Assembly: GCF_020882245.1 (NCBI RefSeq)
Contig: NC_083597.1
Span: forward strand, 92,730,152 to 92,794,151
Source: Rhopalosiphum padi
Lineage: Eukaryota > Arthropoda > Insecta > Hemiptera > Aphididae
Reading direction: 5' to 3'
Length of the DNA: 64,000 bases
Shown here: piece after piece, positions 23,925 through 38,074 of the stretch
How the letters are laid out: each line of letters opens with the position of its first letter
How positions within the stretch are numbered: the stretch's first letter is position 1
Translations under genes and position numbers: made by a program
The notes under the pieces: generated by a model
Told to the model about the DNA's origin: nothing
Database searches by the model: none
Seen by the model: only the letters and a program-made list of their open reading frames with translations

Positions 23925-26900
23925 AAAATTAAAATGTAAATGGTATAACTTAGTTATAATTAACGAATATGAATTAATTGAAGATAAGCATGAGGCAATT
24001 TATAAAGAATCCTATAGTGCTCAACATGGCAAAATTAAATTAGGGGGACTCTGTTAACTTTAAAAAAAGAAGCGCCTCTAGATATAACCCCTTAATACCC
24101 CCTTTTAAATCATATAAAAATATTTATATACATATAATCAATTAAAAAAAAAATACAAGTTAATATAAGGTAGGTGATAATTGTTCCTATTATATTTATT
24201 ACAGTTATAAATAATAACAAACTCAAAAAATAATAAAAGTAAATAAATAAAATCATCCATTTTTAATTATTTATTTAAATAGTTCCATAAATTATTATTA
24301 GTATAATGTTGTTTTTTATCTTCCAATTTTATACTTTTTGAATAAAAATTTTCTTCCGCGTCTCTTTTACCACTTATTATTCAAGATTTTACATAGTCAG
24401 TTGGTATAAATCTACTAATGGGTACTGGGTAAACATTACAGTACATCGTATTAATAAAAATGATAATAATGAAAATTAAATTTAAAAAAACTGAGCCGTC
24501 GCGGGACGCCTGGCAGATGTGAAACATATACAATTTTCTTTTTCTCTGCGATTATGAAATAATTCATAAGACAAATTATGATGGTATTCAATGCATATTG
24601 AGAAAAATGCAGAATGATAAAGTGTCTCATGCATGTTTTCCTTAAAATTAAAGTAGAGATACACTAAAATTTCTAAAAAATTAGTTGGGTTACTCCGTCC
24701 TTCTACGCCCCCCCCAGGGTTAGCACTGCTTTACCAAATAGTAAAGTGAAAATATTACTTGTAAATATTAACGTTAAAGTAGATCAAGAATTAATATTTG
24801 TTCAAATAATAGAGAGTAATTGTTTAGATTAGATCTCAAATGATAATAGCACACGACTAATAAACTTTGCCATAACATGAGATATGATAATAATAAGTAG
24901 CATTATTTTCCTTCATAATGCGTAAGTGAAAATCAAGTAAAAGAACACCTTAACAATTGGAAGTGATGAATGGAGAAGAGCTGCTAACATATAGAGAAGC
25001 GTGGATTGTAGAAGTGAAAATTAGCCTAAATGGTCGAGAATAAACACAAACAATTCTAAAAATCAAAATTAGAAAAAAAATCAAAATAAATAAAATCATT
25101 ATTACATGAAAAATGGAGATGATAATGATGGTTAGTGAATCATCTTGAATACAAATACAGTATATGCACATATGCACTATTATTATTTTTATATTATGTA
25201 CGTAATTTACGTATATATTATATTGAATATTATTATCGGGTAATGTGTATTACATAGCATATTATAGCAAATAGTAATCACGCAGTCTGTGATATGGTTG
25301 AGAGCACAACGCTTCTGGAACTGCAATGTGCTACGTGTATACCACGTTATTATAATATTTTATACACATTATTATTTATTATAATAGTATATATATTTAT
25401 GATGCATATGAATCATAAATTTTAATGTACATTGTGTACTTACATGGCGATTAAAATGAGCACCCTTGTTTACAAACATCATAGGCGTATAATATTGTAT
25501 TACTCTATAGTTGGTAAAACAATACACGCTATACGATAGGTGTTCTACACAAACGTGCATATAACATAACAATCATCATATTATATATTCGTATATACTA
25601 TATATATCTGTCGTTTTATAATATAATATATTGTTATTAATTATAACTCGTAGCCTGTAGGTGATGGGAAGGTGGACCGTGTGAGTGGCAATATATGCGT
25701 AATAGTAATGTTTTTTTATATAACATTATATTAATTATTATATATCCTGAGCCGACGAGAACTCTTTTGGTGCGCATTTCCCACAGGATGTTCTAATAAG
25801 TATTATATGTACCTATTTATGTATAGAACGTCTCTCTGCATTTGACTACTATGTCGTGAACGTCCCCCTCTTCTCCACCCACATATGTGTCAATAAATTA
25901 TGTAGTTTATAACTTATTATAATACTTAAAATATTGGTAATTTTTCCTTTATAAGTTATAACGAGGCTCACATATAAATTTTGTTTTAGCTGACAAAAAT
26001 CGAAAAATTTATTATTATTATAATGTACTTATAAATTTAAGTTGTAGGTTTCTGAGTTGTAGAAATAAATATGTTTAAAAATAAAATTTTTATATACTAA
26101 CCACCCCATTATAGGTTGCTGTGGGGTTTATTTTAAATAAAGAAAATAATATTTATTTTATTATTCGTTACCAAAATATACAACAATTGGTAATGTTTAT
26201 TACTTATAGCTTTTATACTTAAAAACTGTTCAATCAATTTTAACGAAAATTTCAAAACTTGTATTTGAAGATATCATGAAAATTTAGGGTTTTAATATTT
26301 TGAAACATGTTAAAAATATACCAAGTGTTATATTAAATCCTTTGCAGGTGGAATGCTCACCTCGGTTGAATTACTTTACAAAACGAGATAGGTAGATCAC
26401 TGATGACAATTTTCTTGTGAACTAAGGTACACTAAAATCGAGATACACCGGTATAGCTCTGTATTTAAAGTTTCCTGGGTGAATTTGAGTTATAACAGAG
26501 CTAGTATGATATAAAATCTAATATAAAATTAATTTCTGAAATTATATACTATACATCACAAGAAAAAGTAATATATATTTTAGCGTGACATTTGTTTATA
26601 TTGTAACACTATTATTTATTATTATATAACCAATAAATATCATAAGAACCAGGCGGAGCAGGACGTGCTATCACTATATGTCACTCGTTTAGACGTTGTT
26701 TAAATTAGATACATCCGCACTTTTATTTTATGAAAACCTAGGCTGGGATAGGAAACAGAAAAAAAATATTTATTTTATCGGTTATGTTTTTTTTTTGCAA
26801 CACCCTACACGCATGTACACTACCTCCCACGGTGTATTTTTGCTCTTTTAATCCACTGTTATGACATATAATGTACATGTATGCACAAATGGTTTTTCCG

Positions 26901-27179
26901 ATTTCCCGAGTTATTTTAAACCACAGTTAATTCGATTTATTGGGTGTCAGATTGGTATGTTTGATTTGATTTTTTTTTATCTTTATTAGAAGTGGAAATG
27001 TTTGGAGTGTCATTAAATCAGGGTGAAAAATGTTCGCTTACACAGTACACACACATATTAAATGTGAAACTTTCCGATAAACGCGTATGCCCTATATACA
27101 TACCTACAAACGTACAATGTACGTCATACACACACGCATATTATGTATATATATAATTATATTTTCGTGTATATTACGT
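23925..27179. other. AT-rich non-coding
   Basis: Minus-strand open frames at 24482-24664, 24950-25177 and 25372-25572 are hydrophobic, low-complexity and without splice context. A run of eight C is at 24709-24716. Confidence 0.45.
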
Positions 27180-27660
27180 GGCGACCAGTGCATATAGGGT
27201 TCTGATTACATTAAATTAAATTGGACGGGCGAATCACGTGGGGGCGTATACGCGAGTTTTAAACGCGTTGGTAGCGTTTGTTGATGTACGATCCGAGAGT
27301 ACCATAACAAATGACGATGCGAATAAAATAGGGTTAGTGAACATGCTGTAGTGCGAGGGAAATAATGAGAGTTTAAGGGTCCAGTTTCAAGAGAGTGGGT
27401 GAGACAGCATGTAATAGTTTTTAACGTGGGCCCTAAAACGGTTGATAGCGAAGGGCAGTTGATGAAAAAAATGTTTATTATAAAAATACGAATTTTAACG
27501 GCAGTCGTATCATCACTGCTAAACCGAACACAGTTTTTGCAAATCACATTTTACACCTGCGGCAATCGCATTAACGCCACCCCATCTACACTTAGTAGCA
27601 GCGGTTTATTGCATTTACATCACCACACAAACATACGCGCGCGTGTAGATACGTATTTTT
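27180..27660. promoter_or_regulatory. Second CpG-rich patch, possible promoter
   Basis: ACGTGGCGACCAG, CACGTGGGGGCGTATACGCG, AAACGCGTTGG and CGCGCGCGTG cluster in AT-rich flanks. Open frames occur on both strands over the same bases (27206-27547 minus, 27399-27740 plus), so neither is convincing as a gene. Confidence 0.25.
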
Positions 27661-27675
27661 ATATCATGTGTAGAG

Positions 27676-27960
27676 ATCTACAGAGTGATTCGCCAATCAC
27701 AATAATTCTTTTTATCTTTTTCAATAATGGAATCATTTAAAATCTAATTTTTGGAATTTTTAAATATACTTAAAGACCATATTTTGAGATTGTTTATACT
27801 ACTTAAGGAGTGACTTACAAAAATACAAGTTTTCAAATAACAACCCCCCTTTTCAATTGTAAATTATTTAGCAGAACATTTTTATGAAAATGTTGACATA
27901 TCGAGATCAAAATTCGATGGAGTATAGTTTTTGAGTTATTTAACTTTATATAATAAGAAT
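27676..27960 (+). repeat. Family B repeat, copy 2
   Basis: CAGAGTGATTCGCC, AAAATCTAATTTTTGGAATT, AGACCATATTTTGAGA and TTATTTAGCAGAACATTTTT correspond in order to the copy at 21968. Non-coding. Confidence 0.6.
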
Positions 27961-30900
27961 AATAGATACATGATAAAATGAATTGGAAAGGGGACTAGGA
28001 CGTTGAGTCGACGACTGACAAGCCGACGTTGGGTATTATTATTACGATAAAGATATTATATTATGTATCTATATCCAAAATTTCCAAATAATAATAATAA
28101 TTTTGATATTTATCAAAACAATTATTTGAGATAAGATATCGAACCAGTATTATACATTTGTGTTACTATGCTCTAATGATTGAATTAGTGATTATGCCAT
28201 TGTCGTATTTTATTTTATAATAATGGAATGTTTTATTGAAGTATTAATGTGAATAATAAATAAAGCTATAGTTTTAATTATTTTTTTTATAATTTTTAAT
28301 TATTTAATTAAATAAATATTTTATTTTTGAGCATTAATACATATTATAATTCAAAATCGGTTGGGGAGAATTTGACTTGTTGGGTTTTATATTTTTCAAA
28401 AAAAAATCAAAAACAGACATAGTATTTGTTCTATTTTTAGTATTTGTTATATTTCTATCAATATGTACAAATACAATTTATACTTACAGTGTATAATAAT
28501 ATTTTATGAACATAATTTTTCAATTAAAAAATAATATTATTCATATTTGAATGAAATCACATAATAAAATAACGAATAAATATTTCAACTATGATTTGTA
28601 TACAGTTTGCTGTACTGTATTTGAATCATAATACGTATATAAGTATAACTGTAAAATTAATATTTTCTACAATGCACTTGATTACATAATATTTTTCACA
28701 AATTTAATTCTAAATTATACGAATGAAAAGCACACTATCTGTTTTTTTGTAAGAAGAAGAAGAACTTCTTATTATAAATTATAGTCTAATAAAGCGAAAC
28801 ACAACTAACATGCTAACATGGCCAATGGCCATAGTTAAAGTGGCCGATGAGTACCTATAAATTATTATAATTGTATGTTTGTATTTGTTTGCCTCTATTA
28901 TAATATATTAAGTTATACCTACGTACTACTTTTTTTAATAATATTAAAATTCACAATGCAAATGGTTCTTATCTTGCTCCCCCAAAGTGTTAAATTGATC
29001 GTAAATGTCATGTGGACGAGATAGAATTTGTTAGTATAGTACGAATATACTTATTATATATTTAAAATATACCACGCGGTGGTGCTTATACTCGAAATAT
29101 CAGAGAGATTGTTTTTTGTTATTTTTATCGTGTTGGCCAGTTTACTTGTGGTTTTTATATACACAGTAGTATAGTACATACACACACTTACTCAACACGT
29201 TATTCGGAAAATATTTGCATCTCTTGGTCCCAGAATTCGTTATATTATATACTTTATGCCATTTTCCCTAACCTTTAGCCTAAAAAATACGTATATAAAT
29301 GTAGATTATAGGTATATCCGTTTCCGAAGTTATATACCAATCTACTACCTATTCATATATATATATTATATATGTATAACCTTTTTTATTTCAATATTTC
29401 AAAATTTTTTTGTTTATACACTATGTAAAACGTATAACATGTAAATATAATGTACTATATTTTTCTGAAATTCCACATAACTTAGTGGAAGTACATTTAA
29501 AAATATACTTACGTTTAATTTTTGTGAATTATTCTTAAGAGAGCAAACCTACATGTATTGTATCCGTTTGATAAAGTATAGATACCTAAAGTATAGAAAA
29601 TTTACTAACCAATTTTGTGTTGTCATCTTTAAAATTAGAGTGATAGACCTATTATTAAATTTAAGACTGAAAATTGTATTACCTAAAGAATATATCACTG
29701 TAAAATTAAAATAACAATTGAATTCTACGAGACGACTTAGAAAATATTCTTATCTTTAGGATCATAAATCAGTCTACTCAAATATTTAAGCTACCAACAT
29801 TAATTTGATTCTGGTGAATTTAAATTTGCTATGTTGTATGTTTATAAATGGAAGATAATAAATAAGAAGATCAGGGGCGTCGATAGAACCATTTAGTATA
29901 GAGGATATAAGACAAATATTTTCGTTAAGATAGCGAGAAAAAAAAGTTAAGAATTAGCTAATAGAGTAGTTCTAAAAAATGGTGAGAAATATTTAGAATA
30001 ATAGCTGTTTATGAAAGAAACCAGTTTTGAATCCGTTCAATACAAAGATAGTCTTCAGCTAAATATGATTGCCAAACAACTACACCGTTCTCTAAAATAA
30101 AGCAAACTAAAAAAAAGTAGAAGGAACGAAGACAGGAGATGGACGTAAAAGTCTATAAATCCGGTTAAAATTCCGTTTTATAAATCTCAGCATTTTTAGA
30201 GTTCTACCAATAGTTATGTTGATATAGTGATAAAAAAAAGAGTTGGAGTAATGTAAAACCCTAGATCTCTAAAAACTCGTAATACGCTTCCTACTAAACA
30301 CGTATAAAAAAATTTCATGATAAAATATATAAATTCAAATGAATGTACGTCAACTCAGTACCACATATTTACAATTTTCAAAAAAATTTTCCACTAATAT
30401 TTAGTATATAATTTGTATGACAGTTTTAAACAATTTTATGATTTCAGTTTTCCAGTTATCGAAGAAAAATAATGGGTGGAGCTGAGGTTATGTCATTTTA
30501 GCTTCACAAATACTTAAAAATTATTTATACACTAAACCATAATTTAATATGTAATTACTAATTAGTATGAATAGGTACGAAGTTTTTAAACCAATAGTTT
30601 ATAGCTGTATAGCTAGGGAAAAACAAACTTTATAAATTACTGAATCGTGTCTTTTTAAAACTAACACAATTAACGATTAATTATTATTTTTTTTTTAATC
30701 TACTTGTTTCCATTTATTAATGTATCACCATTGAAAATCAATTTACTTTTTCCTAATCATTCAAGAATTAATCCAAAGTTTAAATAAACGGAACGCAATT
30801 TACCAGTCACATTTACTACCTGAAAAATATATCTTTTTTTGGGACGCAAGTACATGCAGCCGCAAATATATCTTCATATTTTATTTTCCTAATAATTAGT

Positions 30901-33900
30901 AGCAGACTCTAAACTTTATTTTTAGAATTATTCTTTGTTTTTGATTTTATACTGTTTAATATTTTTTAGAAAGTCTTCATTTAATATGATTTTCGAAAAT
31001 GAAAAATTTGCTGTTATATATGCATTTTATTTTGCACTTTTAAAAAATATTAATTTTTTGTGCATACTAGAAAACTAGAATCGTATTACAACATAAAGCT
31101 TAAGTAAATACCAAATTGTATCCATTTAAATTATAATAGTATGTTGTTATGATTTACGAGTATATTATTAATATAATTATACTAAAAAATATTAATATGA
31201 TAATAGGAGAAAAAATTGTATTTTCTAAACCACTTGATTGATTTACAATCAATAATCATAGTCAAAATAATTAGATAGGTAATATAATGATAAAAATATA
31301 TCGACGAAACTGAAAAATAAATGTTGTAAAGACAGTTTGATTTGCAAAAATAATGTAGTACCAACATTCTAATAAATATTTATCGAACATCTCGTACTAC
31401 TTATGAAGAATTAAAATCGAAAAAATATTCAAAATATATTTAAATATTATATAATATTACAAGCAATATGTTAGTTTTTAGTGTTTTTAGATTGCAGTAT
31501 CTACTATATTAATATTTTAACTTTAAATTACAGATTATAATATCATTTATTTTTGCTATTTTGCTATTTTTATTTTTAATACTATGAAAATAATAAAAAA
31601 TAAAAAAGTACTTTTATAAATACATTAATATTATAAATTATAATTAATAATACAATAATAACAATTATTATTTATTATTAAAAAAAAAATAATAATAATT
31701 TCTAAATTATTAAATCATTATTCTAAATATTTGTTTTTAATTATTTTAATCGTGTAAAATAAATATCGTGTGTATATATTTTAAAATACAGCCCGTCAAA
31801 TGGTGTGACGTTATACATAAAATGTAACTTAACCTAATCTGGTATAAGTTAACTTTTGATTTTTGATTTATTGTGAATGTGTAAGTACAATAAAATTGTC
31901 TATGTCGTAGGTGCATGTGTTCGAAACGTTATTTATGTATAAAAATATATTTTAGATTTTCTGCAGTGAAGCGAGTAATTCATGAATTGTTTACTGTCTA
32001 AAATATCAAATATATTGTCAGGATGGGGTTTATTTAAAAATATTTTTCAAATAGTTTCTTTAAGTTCAAGAAAAATGATCGTCAAATGATGAATAATTTT
32101 AAGAAATAGTGCATATTTCGCATTTTCATCTAGCTTATCTCATAATCTTTTTTTTAAATCTAACGATTTACTATTGTATTTTCAAACTTAAAATCACAGC
32201 ACATTATGCCATCATATTACTTATATATTCTGTCTCAGTTTAATCCTGTCAAGTTTTTTTTTTTTAATTTGTCCATCGTATATAGTATCTAGTTTGGTTC
32301 TGTCCTTACTCTGTGTGCTAGGTATACCTTTGTGAATATCACATATAATATAAATGGTTGGTAAACACATAACGACAATAGGTATATAATTAATATAATA
32401 TATATGGGTTAAATAGTATATTCATTATTTCGTATTTTAAGCTTTAGGAATTACGAAGGCAAAAATACAACCAAGTTCTTTTGAAATCGTTAATAAGTTC
32501 AATTTACTCGTTTTCGATGAAGCGTGCTTTTGTTTTTTGACAAACTTTTCACCGCACTACCATTGTTAATTTTAATGAAATAAAATTAGTGAAAGAGGAT
32601 GACATTTAGGAAAAAAAATGTTGGGTCTAAAAACATCAGTGTAAAGGAGAGAAGAAATTTAAAGCGTTCTAATCCTGAAAAACGATTGCTCGAATCTCTA
32701 CTACAACACAATGTATAAAGCAACTTTTCATTTGATCGCTTGAAATGTAATTAATTTACGGCTCTTAAACGTTTGTGACAAATTATCCGAGGTAAACATA
32801 TAATGAATTTCACTAAGGACATAAAAAATTACCCATTTTGAGCGATATTATATAATATATTATACCTAGCATTTTTTTAATAAATATTTATTATACACCA
32901 TTAGTAAAAATCAAATGGTTTTACCCGATATTTTTTTCCATTTGACTAACGATTCACATGCAAAAAGTACTGTTTAAACAAAGACATTTGTAAGGTATTA
33001 GAATTAACCATTTTAAATATACTATTACAAACTCTCTGTATAATGTATTTAGGTAAATTTGTATTTATTTAATCTATTCTCACGGCAAAATAAACCTAGA
33101 TGCAAAAGGACAAGCTAAAACTTTTAAAGGGTGGCAAAATTTAAACTACTTATTCAAAAAAAAAAAAAAAATAGATAAATAATTATTTATAAATTACTTG
33201 TTTTTCTTAACAGTTTAATTACTATTATATTTTTAAAAATAATATATACCTAAATTGAAATTAGATTTGTTTAGATTTTTAAGAAAAAATAACACAATTT
33301 AATGAATTGTTAAAGAATTTTCATCATTGTGAAAATTATCATCTGCTTTGTTACACAAAAAACATCACATCGTTTTTGGAAACATCGTAATTAATTTAAT
33401 TAATTGTTAATTTGTATTCTATATTTTTTAAATTCAAGTGTACGAAAAATCGTTTTCTGTCTTAAAACATGTAAACAATTATTGGAGATAATCATTCATT
33501 CATAAAAAGTATCAAATATGTCAATATTATGTATTGAACCTGATTTTATTAAATATATTAAGTTGGAACATTAATTATTTGTCATAATAAATAGTGCATA
33601 GTGCATACTATTTGCCACTAGGAATATAAATATTTATATAAGTACCTTTAATACCTACATAACAATTTCATTATTTTTTTAATAATTATAAAACTATAAA
33701 TTATTTTAGTTATAATATACCTATTACTATTTAACTTATTCATATTTACTTGTGTTATGTTTTCATTTTTGCTTTACTATTTTTTTCTAAATTGTTTATA
33801 ATAGGTGTATTATAAGAATTGATTAATAATTATGTACTTAATATACTTTTTTTTATGGAGTAGTGGAAAAAATTTTTTTCTCCATAGTATTATCAACTCT

Positions 33901-35029
33901 TAATCCAGATCTGTTTATTCACGAGTTAAGCAAATATATAGGTAACTATAGTGATTATCAACTATTGTTCTTTATAACATTTTAAGTAAAATAATTTATT
34001 TTAATATAAATATACTTTAGTTTGAGTTGTTTGTAATTTAACTTATACATATTTTATAAAATGGTAAAGATTTTGTTTGTGTTTCACGGTATTTTTTCAC
34101 GATTGTATTATACGAATATAACTATATTGCTACCTTTATAAAAAAAAGTGTATTGTAAAGTTTAATCTTTACTAGTTTTGTTTATATTGTTATCGTGATT
34201 CACTAAAATTGCAATAATAAATATATATTTAAATATGCCGCAATGTAAAATACATTCAGAAACTGTTTTTTTAAGTAGCGGATATCATAAATCGTTCCTT
34301 TTTATTTTGAACCCTAAGAATTATTTAATTTATCTAAATTCCAAAATATTCGTTATATTTTGCAGTTTCAGTTTTTTGAGGGTTTTAATTATTGTTTCAT
34401 TTTTTAATCTACACACTCTTATATTATTTATTTGAAACTTTATTAATTTTAAATTTATCATAAGTTATATTGTACTATTATAGTTTGAAATTTAATTGAC
34501 ATAGGAATACATTTTATACATAAATTAATATAAAAATATATTATATAGCACTATTGTTTTTAAATAAGTTTAATAACTTAAATAATTTAAAAAATCGAAT
34601 ACTTACACATTTATATCGTTTAAATAGAACACATTTGTGTTGATAAAATTAGCATAAAATCTTATTTGTATACCACACCTATAAAAGTAAATATTCATAT
34701 ATTTTTTTTTTTTGGTATAAAAAATAATAAATAGTATAAAAATAACTAATCTTCGACTGTAAAACATTACTATTATATCATACAAATTTTAAATTAAAAT
34801 ATAAAAACAGGTAAACAAGTATACCACAAAGTAAAAACTTTCTTACCTACTTTGTTAATCATTCAAATAATTATAAAAAAAAAATAATAATGTATTTTAA
34901 ATTTAAATAACTTTTAAATGTATTATTATTAAAAAAAAATTATTAAGTTCAATAGAATAGCAATATGGGTTATTTATATTAAGTTTTAATCATTAATTTT
35001 TAATCTAATTACGCTGATATTAAAAGGAC
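27961..35029. other. AT-rich non-coding
   Basis: Seven kilobases without a recognisable exon or element. Open frames at 29256, 31182, 34235 and 34603 are Ile/Tyr/Phe-rich products of AT bias. Confidence 0.45.
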
Positions 35030-35438
35030 GCCATACCCACATGTGTTGTCTGTCTTACTAATGTACAACATAACAAAATTTCGTTCAGCAGAATACATTT
35101 TGTGATGTTAGCTTTAATATTGGAGTAAATTTACCTATTATCAAATTTAAAGGTAAGAATTTTATCTAGATAATGATATAAGCATTTAATGATATTATTA
35201 TTTTAGAGTGAGTTACAGCTATGTAAAATATTGCAACTTTAAAATGTTCATAACTAACTTTAAAATAATAATATCAATAAAATCATATGTTATGGTCTAG
35301 ATAATATTCTTACCTTTAAATTTAATTATAGGTAAATTTACTCTAATATTAAACCTAACATCACAAAATGTATTCTACTGAACGAAAATGTGTTATGATG
35401 TACGTCAGTAAGACAGAGACAACATATGTGGGTATGGC
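35030..35438. mobile_element. 409-bp palindromic MITE
   Basis: Nearly the whole element is one inverted repeat. The left end is GCCATACCCACATGTGTTGT and the right end ACATATGTGGGTATGGC. The arms match over about 180 bp, including TTCGTTCAGCAGAATACATT and its inverse, and the centre is a short AT-rich loop. No open frame. I recall this sequence type as common in aphid assemblies. Confidence 0.8.
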
Positions 35439-37010
35439 TATGAAATAATACATTGAATGAAATTAAAAATTATCATACTTATAACTTAATCATTTATGCA
35501 AACTATGCACTAATATTTATAATTGAATTTAAAATTCTGTACTTAAAGATAAAATTATAACTGAAGTAAAGTAACTATGAGTATCTCAGAAAAAGTATAC
35601 TACAAAATCGTTACAGTTACTTTTTGTTTAATAAAAATATTCAATAATTTGACCAGATATATTGGTTAGTTAAAAATATCGAAATGTATTATGAAGTATT
35701 TATTTTTATTGGTAATTGACACAAATAGTACCTATTGTATCAAAATTTCTTAGTCGTTTTTGGGATACCTGTAGAAATTACCTTCCATTATTGAGTACTC
35801 AGATATCTATGAAGTATGAACCTATTCAAAATTTGAATTTAAAAATTTGTAGTATAGTAGCCGATTCAATTATTTAATAAAGCTTGCATTTTATAAGATT
35901 GATACTGGTTTTTAAAGTTAAGGTTTTTACTTACATAGATTTAAGTATGAAAAATGAAATCATTTTTTTTTTAATCATAATTATATTGATTGTGTAATAC
36001 ATATAAATCATCAGTAAACTATACCTATATGTATAGATATTAATTAGACAAAATTTAAATGTTTTTAACAAAAATAAAAATACAATAAAATTGGTTTTAA
36101 TGTAAAGTTTAATAGGTTCCGAATATACAATGTTTGAATAGGTAATTATGTACTTATGATAAATCATTGTACACAAAAAATGTTTCTGAGTAGAATCAGT
36201 GTACTATTATTTGTAATATATTATGCTATTACGATATTTACTGAAAATATTGTGCTTATTATACTATTAGTAATTATAATATTATTAAATGAAATATTAT
36301 TTATTTTTTTTATTAACTTAACATACGTCCTTTAAGGCTATAATGGAGTGAAAAGTTGAGCAACGTCTAATTTGTCTAATATTTTTAAAATGTTATTGTG
36401 TAAAAAATAATAATATAGGTACCTACGTAATATCGAATGGTTTCAACTCTTTACGATTAATGTATTTTTGGATTGCAAAATAACAATGAATTTGGTTTTT
36501 TATTATAAAATATTCAATTTACTCAAAATTAGATCTTCAAATGTCAATTAACAAATTTATGCATACGTATTTTTTATATTCTATATAATATCAACTTATA
36601 AAGAAACTTGTATTCAATTTTCAAACATTAAGTGCTAAAATATAATGCATTTTTAACTAATAAATAATTTATAAGTTAAAACACTTGTAAAAAAATTCTC
36701 ACTATGTATTTCTAATATTATTACATTAAAAATTTTTAAAATACAATTTATAAGGAACCTAGCATTCTCAAGCATTTTTACTTAGATTATTATGCATAAA
36801 TGGAACATTTTAATACCTATAAATATCACTAAAAAATTTTTTTAATGATTTATAGAAAATGCTTTTATGGATTTTTGATGAAAATTTCTCTATACTCTGT
36901 CTCAAATAAAAATAACCTTTTGTGGCTAATGATTTTTTATGGGTTCGGTTATATTACATCCGTCGATTAAATCGGTTTTCGTCAAATTTCGTTGTCAGTT
37001 TTGTTTCTAT

Positions 37011-37132
37011 ACTCCGGCTCACGAGAGATCAGTATTTTCTCGCGCATGTAAAATAGCCGGCAGCGACGCTGTAGGTGGGGAAATGAGTGGGGGATGCACG
37101 AAATTTGGTACTAATCTCTCGTGGGCCGGAGT
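37011..37132. mobile_element. 122-bp GC-rich MITE
   Basis: ACTCCGGCTCACGAGAGATC at the left and the inverse of ACTCCGGCCCACGAGAGATT at the right form about 24-bp terminal repeats. The interior (AGCCGGCAGCGACGCTG, GGTGGGGAAATGAGTGGGG) is far GC-richer than its flanks. The open frames crossing it on both strands are not genes. Confidence 0.75.
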
Positions 37133-38074
37133 GTAATGATCAGCAATGACCAAAAAATTGTCCAATGTATTAATATTATCAAATTTCAAGTGGTTGTTAG
37201 AATAATGAAGTGACACTTTCAAGAGCGTGATACTTGGCTCGTGTTAACCACACCCTCTACTACCGCCATGCGCAGAGGCACGCCGAATGAGGTAACTAAT
37301 ATTTAAAATAGAGTATATAAGTAAGTATTCATTTTAAAATTAAAAAAAAAAAAAAAAATCAATTTTGTATTATGTAAATATTATTTTGTTCCATAATTTT
37401 ATTTTTGTTTTTCTCATGATTTCTAAAATTTTAAAAAATATTAAGAATATTTGATTTTTGATTAGAAATTAATTCAAAAAATTAGTTTATATTTGTCTCT
37501 ATTATTTTAATAAGATTTTTTTTAACTTTTAGCCCTTAAAGGTTGGTTATTGGTAATTAGGTACAATATTTTCCTACCAGAAACCACATTCAAAGTTGGA
37601 AATTGAAGTATTTTTATCGTTACAAAATATGATATAAAAATAAATAAAAAAACACTTGACACATAATTGTAAAAGTAATATATTTATAATTCTACTCATC
37701 AACCAAAATATTAAATTAAATTATAAGTGGGAACAGCATAATTTAATCATAACTTATAATACCTAGGTATTATAGTGTTTGAATTTATTGATAGTTATTA
37801 TTATTATTTTTATAGATTTGTTATTAATTGATATATGAAATGTTATTGTTTTAATTTACACTAAGCATACTTGCAGTATATACTTATTATATATAATAAA
37901 TATATAATGTATTAGCCTATGTGCTAATAAATGGTAAAAATTGATATTACACGTCTTGTAGTACTTAACGTTAAACTGTTAAAGGGTATCTGAAAAAGCA
38001 TTATATTGCCTACAGCTAAAATTATAAGATGCATTTTTAAATTTATGATTAAAATGTTTATTATATATTGTGTT

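Noticed and set aside
27206..27740. Overlapping 113-codon open frames on both strands
   Set aside because: Neither shows domain-like composition or splice context; the plus frame runs into a family B repeat.
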